A DNA stretch of 64,000 nt, taken from positions 1 to 64,000 of the forward strand of contig NZ_JAUYSS010000068.1 in the NCBI RefSeq assembly GCF_030695525.1, written 5' to 3'. This document shows, piece after piece, positions 9,015-18,311 of this stretch. Source of the stretch: Daejeonella sp. GTDB lineage: Bacteria; Bacteroidota; Bacteroidia; Sphingobacteriales; Sphingobacteriaceae. The notes under the pieces were generated by a model that had not been told where the DNA came from, ran no database searches, and was given only the letters and a program-made list of their open reading frames with translations. The position numbers and the translations under genes were made by a program. Within the stretch, counting starts at the first letter, position 1. The number at the start of each line of letters is the position of its first letter.

Positions 9015-9266
9015 ATGACCTACAAAGAACAGTATCTGTACCTAAAGCAGAAAACAGCTGATTCCTACAACCTGTGGATTAAAGCTCAAAATCAATTGGC
9101 AAGCGATGAAGATGGCTTTTTGAATGAACAATTATGGGATAATCTTGAATTCAGTGCTTCCGACTTACAAAAATCTCAGAATGAGTTTAATAAGTTCTGC
9201 AGCATCATCCGGAAAGGTAAATTCAGTGCGCATGATATTTTGGGTGAGGAGCAGGCATGCGCTTAA
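9015..9266 (+). CDS. Small uncharacterised protein
   Basis: 83 aa, no signal peptide, no recognised domain. It is polar and rich in aromatic and Gln residues, predicted helical (YLKQKTADSYNLWIKAQNQL). A promoter-like TTTG-N18-TATATTTA ends 20 bases before the ATG, which supports expression. Function is unknown. Confidence 0.55.
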   Translation: MTYKEQYLYLKQKTADSYNLWIKAQNQLASDEDGFLNEQLWDNLEFSASDLQKSQNEFNKFCSIIRKGKFSAHDILGEEQACA

Positions 9267-9509
9267 TCAATTGATAGTTGACACCCGATAGCTATCGGGT
9301 TGACAGTTGACAATGGAATAGTACTAATTATTAAATGACCGGGTAATAGTTTTTATTCAGGCCAGGATAACATTATTTTCATTGAAAAAGGATTAGTCTT
9401 GATTCTTTATTCCTGGTTCTTGAATCAGTTCTTTGTTGACAGTTGACAGCATTGAGTGGTCATTTTCTAATTTGCTCATTTGCTAATTTTCTAATTATCT
9501 CATTCGCGT
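9267..9509. repeat. Repeat spacer with third palindrome copy
   Basis: The palindrome ACCCGATAGCTATCGGGT is at 9283-9300, embedded in GTTGACAGTTGACA-like units that recur at 9434-9449. TTTGCTCATTTGCTAATTTTC-like units run up to the next gene. No ORF is present. Confidence 0.65.
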
Positions 9510-10241
9510 ATGATTTACCGAAGGACTTATCTCCTGATTTTACTTCTGTTCCTCATCAATAGCTCCGCGATTGCCCAAACGGCAAAGTTTAGCTGGGTAG
9601 GCGATATATGCAGCAGTATAGGCACCTATAAATTGTCGGATTATACAGCGTCTCAGATTCAGGACAGCTATCGTATTGCCATGACGCAGGATTTTAGATT
9701 AAATACTGGTAGCATACCTCCTTTTAGTCTGGAGGAACTGAACCGCGAAAGTGTAGCCGATCTTGACAGGGAGTATGAACAGAAATTGGCTGAACTAAAT
9801 AAGCTGGATCTAATTAAATCAAGCTTTTGGCAGGATCTGAAAGTAAGTAATATTGATTATATGAAGCAATATTATCAATTGAAGAGAGCTACCATGCTGG
9901 CCTATACAGATCCTTCGGCTTTGAATGAAATTGCAAAGACTGATCCGGTATTACTCAAATATGCTCAGGCTTTAAATTCGGGCGGAGAACAATTAATTAA
10001 TGCCTGGAGGGAGGTCAACGAAGTGAATCGATTGAAAAATGGCAATCCCGGAAGGTTAAAACAAAGGTTTGATCAGCAAAATGCTTCAGCTGAGAGATAT
10101 ACGTATGCCACAATAGAAGTATTAGCTTTTGGCTGGTGGAACCATGCCATCAGATCGTTCAGGTATCCCGATACTTCCCAGGCCCAGCAGAATTTTATAA
10201 AGTTATTTAAAACTGTAAAAAGTTTTGATTGCAGCCACTAG
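9510..10241 (+). CDS. Uncharacterised secreted protein
   Basis: 243 aa with a clear signal peptide (hydrophobic LILLLFLIN, probable cleavage after AIAQ). The mature part has no recognised domain. It is Gln/Asn-rich and mostly helical, with an aromatic C-terminal segment (FGWWNHAIRSFRYP). It is probably periplasmic. Nothing in the context reveals a role. Confidence 0.65.
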   Translation: MIYRRTYLLILLLFLINSSAIAQTAKFSWVGDICSSIGTYKLSDYTASQIQDSYRIAMTQDFRLNTGSIPPFSLEELNRESVADLDREYEQKLAELNKLDLIKSSFWQDLKVSNIDYMKQYYQLKRATMLAYTDPSALNEIAKTDPVLLKYAQALNSGGEQLINAWREVNEVNRLKNGNPGRLKQRFDQQNASAERYTYATIEVLAFGWWNHAIRSFRYPDTSQAQQNFIKLFKTVKSFDCSH

Positions 10242-10441
10242 TGTAGGGAGAAGGGTTGAAGACTGAGGTATGAGGTATGAAGTCTGAGGTCTGAAGACTG
10301 ATGTCTCTCCATGCTCCTTAAAAATAAATACATAATCTAAGTACGTTCATTTTTTAAAGAAAATATGGAATTTTATCCGTAAAGTGCTACCCCAAACCGT
10401 ATGGATAGGTTATTCAGTAACAGAAATAGAGGATAATTTAA
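10242..10441. repeat. Low-complexity GAGGTCTGA repeats
   Basis: After the stop codon, GAAGACTGAGGTATGAGG-like units run to about 10305. A reverse-strand relative (CAGACCTCAGACATCAGAC) occurs at 21291-21310. The rest of the gap is AT-rich, with no ORF. Confidence 0.55.
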
Positions 10442-10648
10442 ATGGAAGTTGTTTTACAATCAATAATCACATGCCCCAACTGCGGACACAAAAAAGAAGA
10501 AATGATGCCGACAGATGCTTGCCAGTATTTTTATGAATGTGAAAAATGCAAGAGCGTTTTAAGACCACAACCAGGCGACTGTTGTGTTTATTGCAGTTAT
10601 GGAAGTGTAAAATGTCCGCCAATCCAACAAGACAAAAAATGTTGCTAG
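10442..10648 (+). CDS. GDCCVxC-domain small cysteine-rich protein
   Basis: 68 aa with eleven cysteines. An N-terminal zinc-ribbon-like pair CPNC (11-14) and CEKC (33-36) is followed by GDCCVYCSYG (46-55) and CPP. The GDCCVxC family includes selenoprotein members and is often found near mercury or metal resistance genes. Here every position is an ordinary Cys codon, with no in-frame TGA. No mer genes are adjacent. It probably binds metal; function is unproven. Confidence 0.8.
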   Translation: MEVVLQSIITCPNCGHKKEEMMPTDACQYFYECEKCKSVLRPQPGDCCVYCSYGSVKCPPIQQDKKCC

Positions 10649-10800
10649 CGAAAGGCATGTGTTCATTCCCGGATTTGACAAATAGACAAATCAATTCATT
10701 GACAAATTCGATCTCATTTGCTCATTTTCCAATTTGCTAATTAGCTAACTCCTCTCCATATTTTTCCCTAAATTCGCCTCCCTAAAGCTTTCGCTCCCTT

Positions 10801-12036
10801 ATGGTTTCTTTCGAACGTTTCACGCTTGCCAATGGCCTTAAAGTATTGGTCCATGAAGACCCTACAACCCCAATGGCTGTTGTTAATATATTGTATGATG
10901 TGGGTGCCCGCGACGAGCATCCGGACCAAACCGGTTTTGCGCATTTATTTGAGCATCTGATGTTTGGTGGCTCAGTAAATATTCCATCCTATGATGAACC
11001 CCTGCAGCGGGTAGGAGGTGAGAATAATGCCTTTACCAGTAATGATATTACGAATTATTACATCACCCTGCCCTCTGTAAATCTGGAAACGGCTTTCTGG
11101 CTCGAAAGCGACAGGATGCTGAGTCTTGCATTTTCAGAAAAAAGCCTGGAAGTGCAGCGGAATGTGGTTTGCGAGGAGTTCAAACAGCGTTATCTTAATC
11201 AGCCTTATGGCGATGTCTGGCTGAAACTGCGGCCAATGGCTTATAAGCAACACCCTTATCAGTGGGCTACTATCGGCAAATCCCTGGATCATATCGAAAA
11301 TGCGAATATTGAAGATGTAAAGGCCTTTTTTGCCCGTCATTATAATCCTTCGAATGCGATTATGGTTGTTGGAGGGGATGTAAAACTTGAGGAAGTCAAA
11401 CGCCTGTCTGAAAAATGGTTCGGAAATATCCCGGCAGGGGAGAAGCTTGCGCGTTTATTACCTATTGAAGATGACCAGGCCGAAGAACGTAAAGAAACTG
11501 TACAAGCTAATGTGCCCCTGAATGCGATTTATAAGGTGTTTCACATGCCATCCCGGACTGAAGCCGGCTATTATGCCGCCGATCTGATTTCGGATATTTT
11601 ATCCAGAGGCAATTCATCCCGCCTGTTCCGTAATCTGCTAAAAGAACAGAAATTATTTAGTGAGATTAATGCTTACCTCACGGGTAGTCTGGATGCCGGA
11701 TTGTTTGTGGTTGAAGGGAAACCTTTGCCGGGAATCAGTATGGAAACCGCCGAAGCGGCAATCTGGAAGGAACTGGAAAAAATCAGTACCGAGCTTGTCC
11801 CTGAAGCCGAACTGACCAAGGTGAAGAACAAAATGGAATCGACTATGGTATTCTCGGAAATGAGTCTACTGGATAAAGCGATGAATCTGGCTTATTTCGA
11901 ATTGCTGGGAGATGCGGATCTGCTTAATTCAGAGACCCAAAAATATCTGGATATTAGTGCTGAAGAGATCAGGACACAGGCTGCACATATCTTCCGTAAG
12001 GAAAATTCATCTACTCTCTACTATTTAGCAAAATAA
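10801..12036 (+). CDS. M16 family zinc peptidase, catalytic subunit
   Basis: 411 aa. The inverted zinc motif HLFEH is at residues 48-52 (FAHLFEHLMFGGS). The third ligand is probably one of the glutamates at 125-126 (VVCEEFKQRY), at the usual distance. The second M16 half follows. There is no evident signal peptide. In two-gene M16 systems this partner supplies the active site and the other the substrate-gripping R/Y pair. Spacing to the next gene is one base, so the two are surely co-translated. Confidence 0.92.
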   Translation: MVSFERFTLANGLKVLVHEDPTTPMAVVNILYDVGARDEHPDQTGFAHLFEHLMFGGSVNIPSYDEPLQRVGGENNAFTSNDITNYYITLPSVNLETAFWLESDRMLSLAFSEKSLEVQRNVVCEEFKQRYLNQPYGDVWLKLRPMAYKQHPYQWATIGKSLDHIENANIEDVKAFFARHYNPSNAIMVVGGDVKLEEVKRLSEKWFGNIPAGEKLARLLPIEDDQAEERKETVQANVPLNAIYKVFHMPSRTEAGYYAADLISDILSRGNSSRLFRNLLKEQKLFSEINAYLTGSLDAGLFVVEGKPLPGISMETAEAAIWKELEKISTELVPEAELTKVKNKMESTMVFSEMSLLDKAMNLAYFELLGDADLLNSETQKYLDISAEEIRTQAAHIFRKENSSTLYYLAK

Positions 12037-12037
12037 C

Positions 12038-13312
12038 ATGATCGACAGAGCACAAGCGCCGGCATTCGGACAGGTTGAAAATATAGAACTGATCAGGGCA
12101 AACCCTCTGGTTTTAGACAATGGATTAAAGATCTTCAGTATTGATGGCGGGGAACAGGATCTGGTTCGCATTGAGTTTATCTTTGCAAATATCGCCTACG
12201 ATTCCAAAAAGCCCCTGCAGGCTTTTGCCTGCAATACCATGCTCAATGATGGGACCAGCGAGCTGAGTTCCACTGAAATTGCCGACAGGGTAGATTATTA
12301 TGGTTCATTCCTTCAGACTGAATACAACAATGACCATTCAACCGTTACCCTTTACACTTTAAACAAGCATTTAGCGAATACTTTGCCTATTGTGAAGGCG
12401 ATCATTTCAGATTCAGTTTTTCCGCAGGTGGAGCTGGATACTTTGGTTAGAAACCAGAAGCAGAAATTGAGTGTAAATCTGGAAAAGAATGACTTTGTGA
12501 GTCGCAAGACCTTTAATCATGTTCTTTTCGGAGATACCTTATACGGCTATGATATTAAAGCCTCTGATTATGATCAATTAGACCGGGAGCAGTTAGTTTC
12601 CTATTTTAAAGCTGCTTACCAGCCAAAGAATTGTACAGTGATTGTTTCAGGCAAAGTGAAGGATGACAGTATCAAACTGCTGGACGAGCTGTTTGGAAAG
12701 GACTGGAATAGTTCATTTGATGTAAAGGAAAATAATTTTGAATTTCAGGCCACTTCCGGGAAGGAGCATTATGTTGAGAAAGCCGATGCTTTGCAATCTG
12801 CGATTCGTATCGGACAGATCTCCATTAACCGTACCCATGCTGATTTCCCGGGTTTGCAGGTTGTCAATACGATTTTGGGTGGCTATTTCGGTTCGAGGTT
12901 GATGGCTAATATCCGTGAAGATAAAGGCTTTACCTATGGCATTGGCTCGGCCCTGGTTTCCTTAAAAAACACCGGTTATTTCTTTATTGCGTCAGAAGTG
13001 GGGGCAGATGTATGCTCAGCGGCGATGACTGAAATTGAAAAGGAAATGGCTATTTTAAAGAAGGAGCCCGTAACTGAAGCAGAATTATCACTGGTCAGGA
13101 ATTACATGCTGGGTTCCATGCTGGGTAGTCTTGAAAACGCACTTTCCCATGCCGATAAGTTTAAAAACATCTATTTTTCAGGTCTTGATTATGATTATTA
13201 TCAGAAATATATTCAAACGGTGAGGAATATCAGTCCGGAGGAAGTACTTAATCTTGCGAACAAATATTTGAATTTTGACAATTTCCAGAAGGTGATTGTT
13301 GGGAAAAAATAA
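12038..13312 (+). CDS. M16 family peptidase, non-catalytic partner
   Basis: 424 aa. It has the M16 fold, but the HxxEH position reads AFACNTMLNDGTSE, so no zinc site. The C-terminal half carries the substrate-binding segment NIREDKGFTYGIGSAL with the conserved Arg and Tyr. The last residues (KYLNFDNFQKVIVGKK) are nearly repeated by a second coding-like tail 37 bases downstream, described separately. Confidence 0.9.
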   Translation: MIDRAQAPAFGQVENIELIRANPLVLDNGLKIFSIDGGEQDLVRIEFIFANIAYDSKKPLQAFACNTMLNDGTSELSSTEIADRVDYYGSFLQTEYNNDHSTVTLYTLNKHLANTLPIVKAIISDSVFPQVELDTLVRNQKQKLSVNLEKNDFVSRKTFNHVLFGDTLYGYDIKASDYDQLDREQLVSYFKAAYQPKNCTVIVSGKVKDDSIKLLDELFGKDWNSSFDVKENNFEFQATSGKEHYVEKADALQSAIRIGQISINRTHADFPGLQVVNTILGGYFGSRLMANIREDKGFTYGIGSALVSLKNTGYFFIASEVGADVCSAAMTEIEKEMAILKKEPVTEAELSLVRNYMLGSMLGSLENALSHADKFKNIYFSGLDYDYYQKYIQTVRNISPEEVLNLANKYLNFDNFQKVIVGKK

Positions 13313-13318
13313 GTTCAT

Positions 13319-13342
13319 CTGGTCGGTGACAACACCGACCAG
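13319..13342. repeat. Perfect hairpin between the two M16 tails
   Basis: CTGGTCGGTG (13319-13328) pairs perfectly with CACCGACCAG (13333-13342) around the loop ACAA. No T-run follows, so it is not a standard terminator on either strand. It may be a small mobile palindrome inserted after the M16 stop codon. Confidence 0.65.
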
Positions 13343-13343
13343 A

Positions 13344-13410
13344 GGGAATAAATACCTTAATTTTGATGGTTTGCAACGGGTTATTGTGGGGAAAAAATAA
13401 GTGCATTTGG
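13344..13410 (+). pseudogene. Remnant duplicate of the M16 gene 3' end
   Basis: In the frame ending at the TAA 13398-13400 the sequence encodes GNKYLNFDGLQRVIVGKK, almost the same as the true C-terminus of the upstream M16 protein. The match continues past both stop codons (AAAAAATAAGT-CAT-TGG). The two tails differ mostly by synonymous or conservative changes (CTT for TTG; GGTTTGCAACGG for AATTTCCAGAAG), so this is an old or divergent copy. It has no start codon or gene body. Confidence 0.75.
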
Positions 13411-13440
13411 ATAAACGAGTCTGAAGACTCTTATTCATTT

Positions 13441-13475
13441 AACAATCCGTAGAGACGCTGCGCTTAACTCTACAG
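13441..13475. repeat. Dispersed repeat copy (CCGTAGAG hairpin)
   Basis: AACAATCCGTAGAGACGCTG and the following CGCTTAACTCTAC repeat the sequence at 124-155. The arms AATCCGTAGAG and CTCTACAGATT form a hairpin with one mismatch. It shows that the repeat at the window start is dispersed. Confidence 0.75.
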
Positions 13476-13500
13476 ATTGGAAATTGAAATTAATTGCATA

Positions 13501-13536
13501 AAAAAAGGCTGCCTTTTGCGGGGCAGCCTTTTTTAT
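13501..13536. terminator. Bidirectional rho-independent terminator
   Basis: AAAAAGGCTGCC (13502-13513) pairs perfectly with GGCAGCCTTTTT (13522-13533). It lies 15 bases downstream of the lipoprotein gene on the minus strand and also faces the M16 operon. Confidence 0.85.
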
Positions 13537-13551
13537 TCCTTTTATTTTGGC

Positions 13552-14523
13552 CTAGTTGCCAAATGTTGTGTCAACGTGGTGAGCGTTAATCCAGGTTGAA
13601 ATCCTGCCAGCAGCAGCTTTAGCCGCAGCATTGCCAGTAGGTAAATTAGTTGCTGATAATTTAGTCAGTGATGCAAGGTAGCTATCAACAATCGCAACAT
13701 CAGCCCATACAGTGGCAGAAGGTTTTACAAGGCCTAATCCAGCACTTAATTTTATAGCAGCAGCCTGGGTAAATGCAGCTTTGGAATCAGCTAAACCTTT
13801 TTTGTTTGAAGCATTCCAAATTGCTTTTCCTTCCAGTTGAGTATAAACCTTATTTCCCAAAGTGATAGTACCATTTCCAGGCCAAATGGTTTGTGGCTTA
13901 GCAAACCAGAATCCCTGTGAATAAGAATATCCTTCTTCCAGTTCAACGATTTCGCATCCAAGTCCGGTGAACGTAAAAGCACCACAACCTGTAATTTTAC
14001 CTGATTTGTAATAGCCTGTTACGTCAGCAGTTCCCACATTTTTAGATATGGTGATTGAATAGTAAACTTTAGATGTCGCATCTGGTGTTCCTTGTTCAAA
14101 TTTGAAAACCGGGACTGTAATATTACATCCACCGAGGTTTTCGTTTGATAAAGATGGATCAGCAGCCCATTTCACCGCAACAGTTGACATATTATTTAAA
14201 TCTGCTCCTTCTGAAGCGCTAACAACATCATCAATTGTTATGCAAGAACCCAAATCCATTGCCCAATGACTAAGATTCTGTGAACCTGTATTGTTTTGCA
14301 TTGACCAGGTATAAGTCCATGTACCATTTCCGTTAGCGATTTTTCCTTCAAATACATTGGTATAAGCAGTTCCTTGATTAGTGGTTGTCAGTGGGTCTGT
14401 TGTTGCCAATTGTACGTCCTTTGAACTAAACGTCTCAGCAGAGCTAAGCTCGTCTTTCGAGCAAGATGTTGATAATGTGATGATGGCAGCGAAGGCCAGT
14501 AATGAGGTAAATTTTAGATTCAT
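13552..14523 (-). CDS. Uncharacterised lipoprotein
   Basis: About 323 aa from the ATG at 14523 (the track start is four codons earlier). A type II signal peptide ends in the lipobox LSTSC followed by SKDE. The middle part (about 60-210) looks like a beta-rich surface domain with TWTYTWSMQNN and a Cys pattern. It is followed by YSYSQGFWFAKPQTIWPG and an Ala-rich helical C-terminus. No enzyme motif is seen. It is likely a surface-exposed or periplasmic lipoprotein; family not recognised. Confidence 0.75.
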   Translation of the reverse strand: MNLKFTSLLAFAAIITLSTSCSKDELSSAETFSSKDVQLATTDPLTTTNQGTAYTNVFEGKIANGNGTWTYTWSMQNNTGSQNLSHWAMDLGSCITIDDVVSASEGADLNNMSTVAVKWAADPSLSNENLGGCNITVPVFKFEQGTPDATSKVYYSITISKNVGTADVTGYYKSGKITGCGAFTFTGLGCEIVELEEGYSYSQGFWFAKPQTIWPGNGTITLGNKVYTQLEGKAIWNASNKKGLADSKAAFTQAAAIKLSAGLGLVKPSATVWADVAIVDSYLASLTKLSATNLPTGNAAAKAAAGRISTWINAHHVDTTFGN

Positions 14524-14803
14524 TTTAAGTGTCATAATTAGTTAATTTATTTTCTTTGGACGATAGGTTCAATTTGGATGCCAATGGCCAAAACGGGATT
14601 AGATGATAAGGAATCGCGTTTGTTTATTTTTATGTGAGGGTTTTTATTCCCATAAATGTTTATGTGGGGAATTTTTTGCCCAAATTGTTTGAATAAATTC
14701 TATATCAATTACCCAAATTGATTTTCTAATTCAAGAGCATATGTGGAAGCTCATTGCTATTGTATCGATTTTCAATATTAAGTTCCTTATTAACTATCAC
14801 TAT

Positions 14804-14830
14804 TTCCCTCCTGCGTCGGGATGACATCCT
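14804..14830 (-). repeat. GGATGTCATCCCGACG repeat, copy 1
   Basis: On the minus strand this reads GGATGTCATCCCGACGCAGG followed by AGGGAA. Plus-strand copies lie at 16445-16479 and 19803-19837, each extended by CTTAGC. All are intergenic. Confidence 0.8.
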
Positions 14831-14861
14831 GCTCTGTAAAACGCACCATTGTCAACTATCA

Positions 14862-16395
<1,534 letters not shown>

Positions 16396-16591
16396 AAATT
16401 GAGAATTGAGAGTGGAGAATTGAGAGTGGAGGTGATGTCAATGCAGGATGTCATTCCGACGCAGGAGGGAACTTAGCCAAGTTGGACAATTTTTTATTAT
16501 TATACCCTGGTAATTTTAATCTGAAATCAAAATAGAGTATTGAGTACAAATTCCCCTGTACTCACTACTCACTACTCATACTCAATACTAA
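16396..16591. repeat. Repeat spacer with GGATGTCATTCCGACG copy 2
   Basis: Tandem GAGAATTGAGAGTGGA units run from 16398 to 16431. The dispersed repeat GGATGTCATTCCGACGCAGG plus AGGGAACTTAGCCAA follows at 16445-16479. Near 16560 there are ACTCACTACTCA-type units. No ORF. Confidence 0.65.
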
Positions 16592-17176
16592 ATGAAAGCT
16601 ATTTCCGTCTTCTGTGGTTCCAATTTTGATGGTAATCCTGTCTTATTAAAAGCCATAAATGATCTGGCCGATGTGATGGTTGAAAAAGAAATTTCCCTGG
16701 TCTTTGGTGGCGGCCGGGTAGGCGTGATGGGTCTGATTGCTGATGCGGTTCTAAAGCGTGGAGGAATAGCAATTGGGGTGATTCCTCGGTTTTTGATGAA
16801 TAAGGAAGTGGGCCATAACGGGCTAACTGAATTGATCATCACTGAAAATATGCATCAGCGTAAGCAAAAAATGGCAGACCTTTCTGATGGAGTGATTACA
16901 CTTCCCGGTGGTTTTGGAACCATGGAAGAGTTTTTCGAAGTTTTGACCTGGTTGCAGCTTGGAATCCATGGAAATCCGATCGGTTTGCTCAATGTGGATG
17001 GGTTTTATAACCCCTTATTGCTGCAAATTGACCTCATGGTGGAGAAAAAATTCCTCAAGCCTTTAAATCGTGAGCTGGTGCTTTCAGATCATGATCCAAA
17101 ATCCCTGATCAAACGCATGGAAGATTTTGATACACAACCTGATGATGTTTGGTTCAGGGACAGAAATTTAACCTGA
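16592..17176 (+). CDS. LOG family protein (TIGR00730 type)
   Basis: 194 aa Rossmann-fold protein of the Lonely-Guy family, which as a family are nucleotide 5'-monophosphate phosphoribohydrolases. The motifs are FGGGRVGVMGLIADAV and the signature LPGGFGTMEEFFE. A second, more distant paralogue lies at 21319-22026. The substrate here is unproven. Confidence 0.9.
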   Translation: MKAISVFCGSNFDGNPVLLKAINDLADVMVEKEISLVFGGGRVGVMGLIADAVLKRGGIAIGVIPRFLMNKEVGHNGLTELIITENMHQRKQKMADLSDGVITLPGGFGTMEEFFEVLTWLQLGIHGNPIGLLNVDGFYNPLLLQIDLMVEKKFLKPLNRELVLSDHDPKSLIKRMEDFDTQPDDVWFRDRNLT

Positions 17177-17182
17177 GCTATA

Positions 17183-17219
17183 CTTTCCTGTATTTTTTCG
17201 AGTTTATATTACAGGAAAG
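17183..17219. other. 10-bp inverted repeat between LOG gene and rpoD
   Basis: CTTTCCTGTA (17183-17192) is perfectly repeated in inverse as TACAGGAAAG (17210-17219), separated by 17 bases containing TTTTTT. It could be a weak terminator for the LOG gene or a protein-binding site upstream of rpoD. Confidence 0.45.
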
Positions 17220-17370
17220 GCGAAGAAATGGAATGATTTTTGTAGTAATAAAATCATCAAATTATTTTCGTTAATTCCTTAAAAATCAGCTAAATTTTGA
17301 TTATAATTAATGATTTGCTGGCAGATTTTAATTAAATTTGCACACTTTTAAAAGGAGTATTTATTCATAA

Positions 17371-18231
17371 ATGAGACAACTCAAGATAACCCAATCCATT
17401 ACCAACCGTGAATCACAGTCCCTGGACAAGTATTTACACGAAATAGGTAAAGTAGACTTAATAACCGCAGAAGAAGAGGTAATATTAGCACAAAAGATCA
17501 GAGAGGGCGATCAGGCTGCTCTTGAACGTTTGACAAAAACCAATTTACGTTTCGTTGTTTCTGTAGCCAAACAATATCAGAACCAAGGCCTGACTTTGGG
17601 GGATTTGATCAATGAAGGAAATCTTGGTTTGATCAAAGCTGCCAAACGTTTTGATGAAACCAAAGGATTTAAATTCATTTCCTATGCGGTATGGTGGATT
17701 CGTCAATCCATCTTACAGGCAATTGCCGAGCAATCCAGAATCGTTCGTTTACCTTTAAACCAGGTAGGGTCTTTGAGTAAAATCAGTAAAGCATTCTCGA
17801 GATTAGAGCAGGAATTTGAGCGTGAGCCATCACCTGAAGAATTAGCAGATAACCTGGAAACAACCGTTGAAAAGATCTCTGATACTTTGAGTAATTCAGG
17901 TCGCCATGTTTCTATGGACGCACCATTTGTTCAGGGAGAAGAAAACACCTTATTGGATGTACTTGAGAACAGTGATCCGAATACAGACAGTAATCTGATC
18001 AATGAATCTTTATCTGAAGAGATCAAACGTTCATTATCAACCTTAACTGAACGTGAGCGTGAAATTATTGTGCTTTTCTTCGGACTCAGCACGAACCATC
18101 CCTTATCACTGGAAGAAATTGGCGAGAAATTCAATCTGACCCGCGAACGTGTGAGACAGATTAAAGACAAAGCTTTACAGCGTCTGCGTCATACCTCCAG
18201 AAGTAAAATATTAAAATCATATCTGGGATAA
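17371..18231 (+). CDS. rpoD: Primary sigma factor, RpoD/SigA type
   Basis: 286 aa, the short form typical of Bacteroidota (no region 1.1). Region 1.2 is [16 protein letters not shown]. Region 2 has [20 protein letters not shown] and [14 protein letters not shown]. Region 3 follows. Region 4 is [15 protein letters not shown] with the [33 protein letters not shown] -7-like box lies at 17333-17340 and an AAAAGGAG element precedes the ATG. Confidence 0.96.
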   Translation: MRQLKITQSITNRESQSLDKYLHEIGKVDLITAEEEVILAQKIREGDQAALERLTKTNLRFVVSVAKQYQNQGLTLGDLINEGNLGLIKAAKRFDETKGFKFISYAVWWIRQSILQAIAEQSRIVRLPLNQVGSLSKISKAFSRLEQEFEREPSPEELADNLETTVEKISDTLSNSGRHVSMDAPFVQGEENTLLDVLENSDPNTDSNLINESLSEEIKRSLSTLTEREREIIVLFFGLSTNHPLSLEEIGEKFNLTRERVRQIKDKALQRLRHTSRSKILKSYLG

Positions 18232-18253
18232 AAATTCCTTGAAAATGTAAATG

Positions 18254-18286
18254 AAAAGATTGGGTCTATGATCCGATCTTTTTTAT
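18254..18286 (+). terminator. rpoD terminator
   Basis: AAGATTGGGT (18256-18265) pairs with ATCCGATCTT (18271-18280), with two wobble pairs and a 5-nt loop. A T-rich run follows. The T tract overlaps the putative -7 box of gap. Confidence 0.7.
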
Positions 18287-18291
18287 TTTTG
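18260..18291 (+). promoter_or_regulatory. Candidate promoter for gap
   Basis: TATTTTTG (18284-18291) matches TAnnTTTG, with a TTGG -33-like element about 20 bases before it. The gene ATG is 20 bases downstream. It overlaps the rpoD terminator, so the assignment is tentative. Confidence 0.4.
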
Positions 18292-18311
18292 AAGCAAATT
18301 ATTTTATTAAA

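Noticed and set aside
10442-10648. Possible selenoprotein in the GDCCVxC family
   Set aside because: All cysteine positions of the motif are ordinary Cys codons; no in-frame TGA or SECIS-like need.
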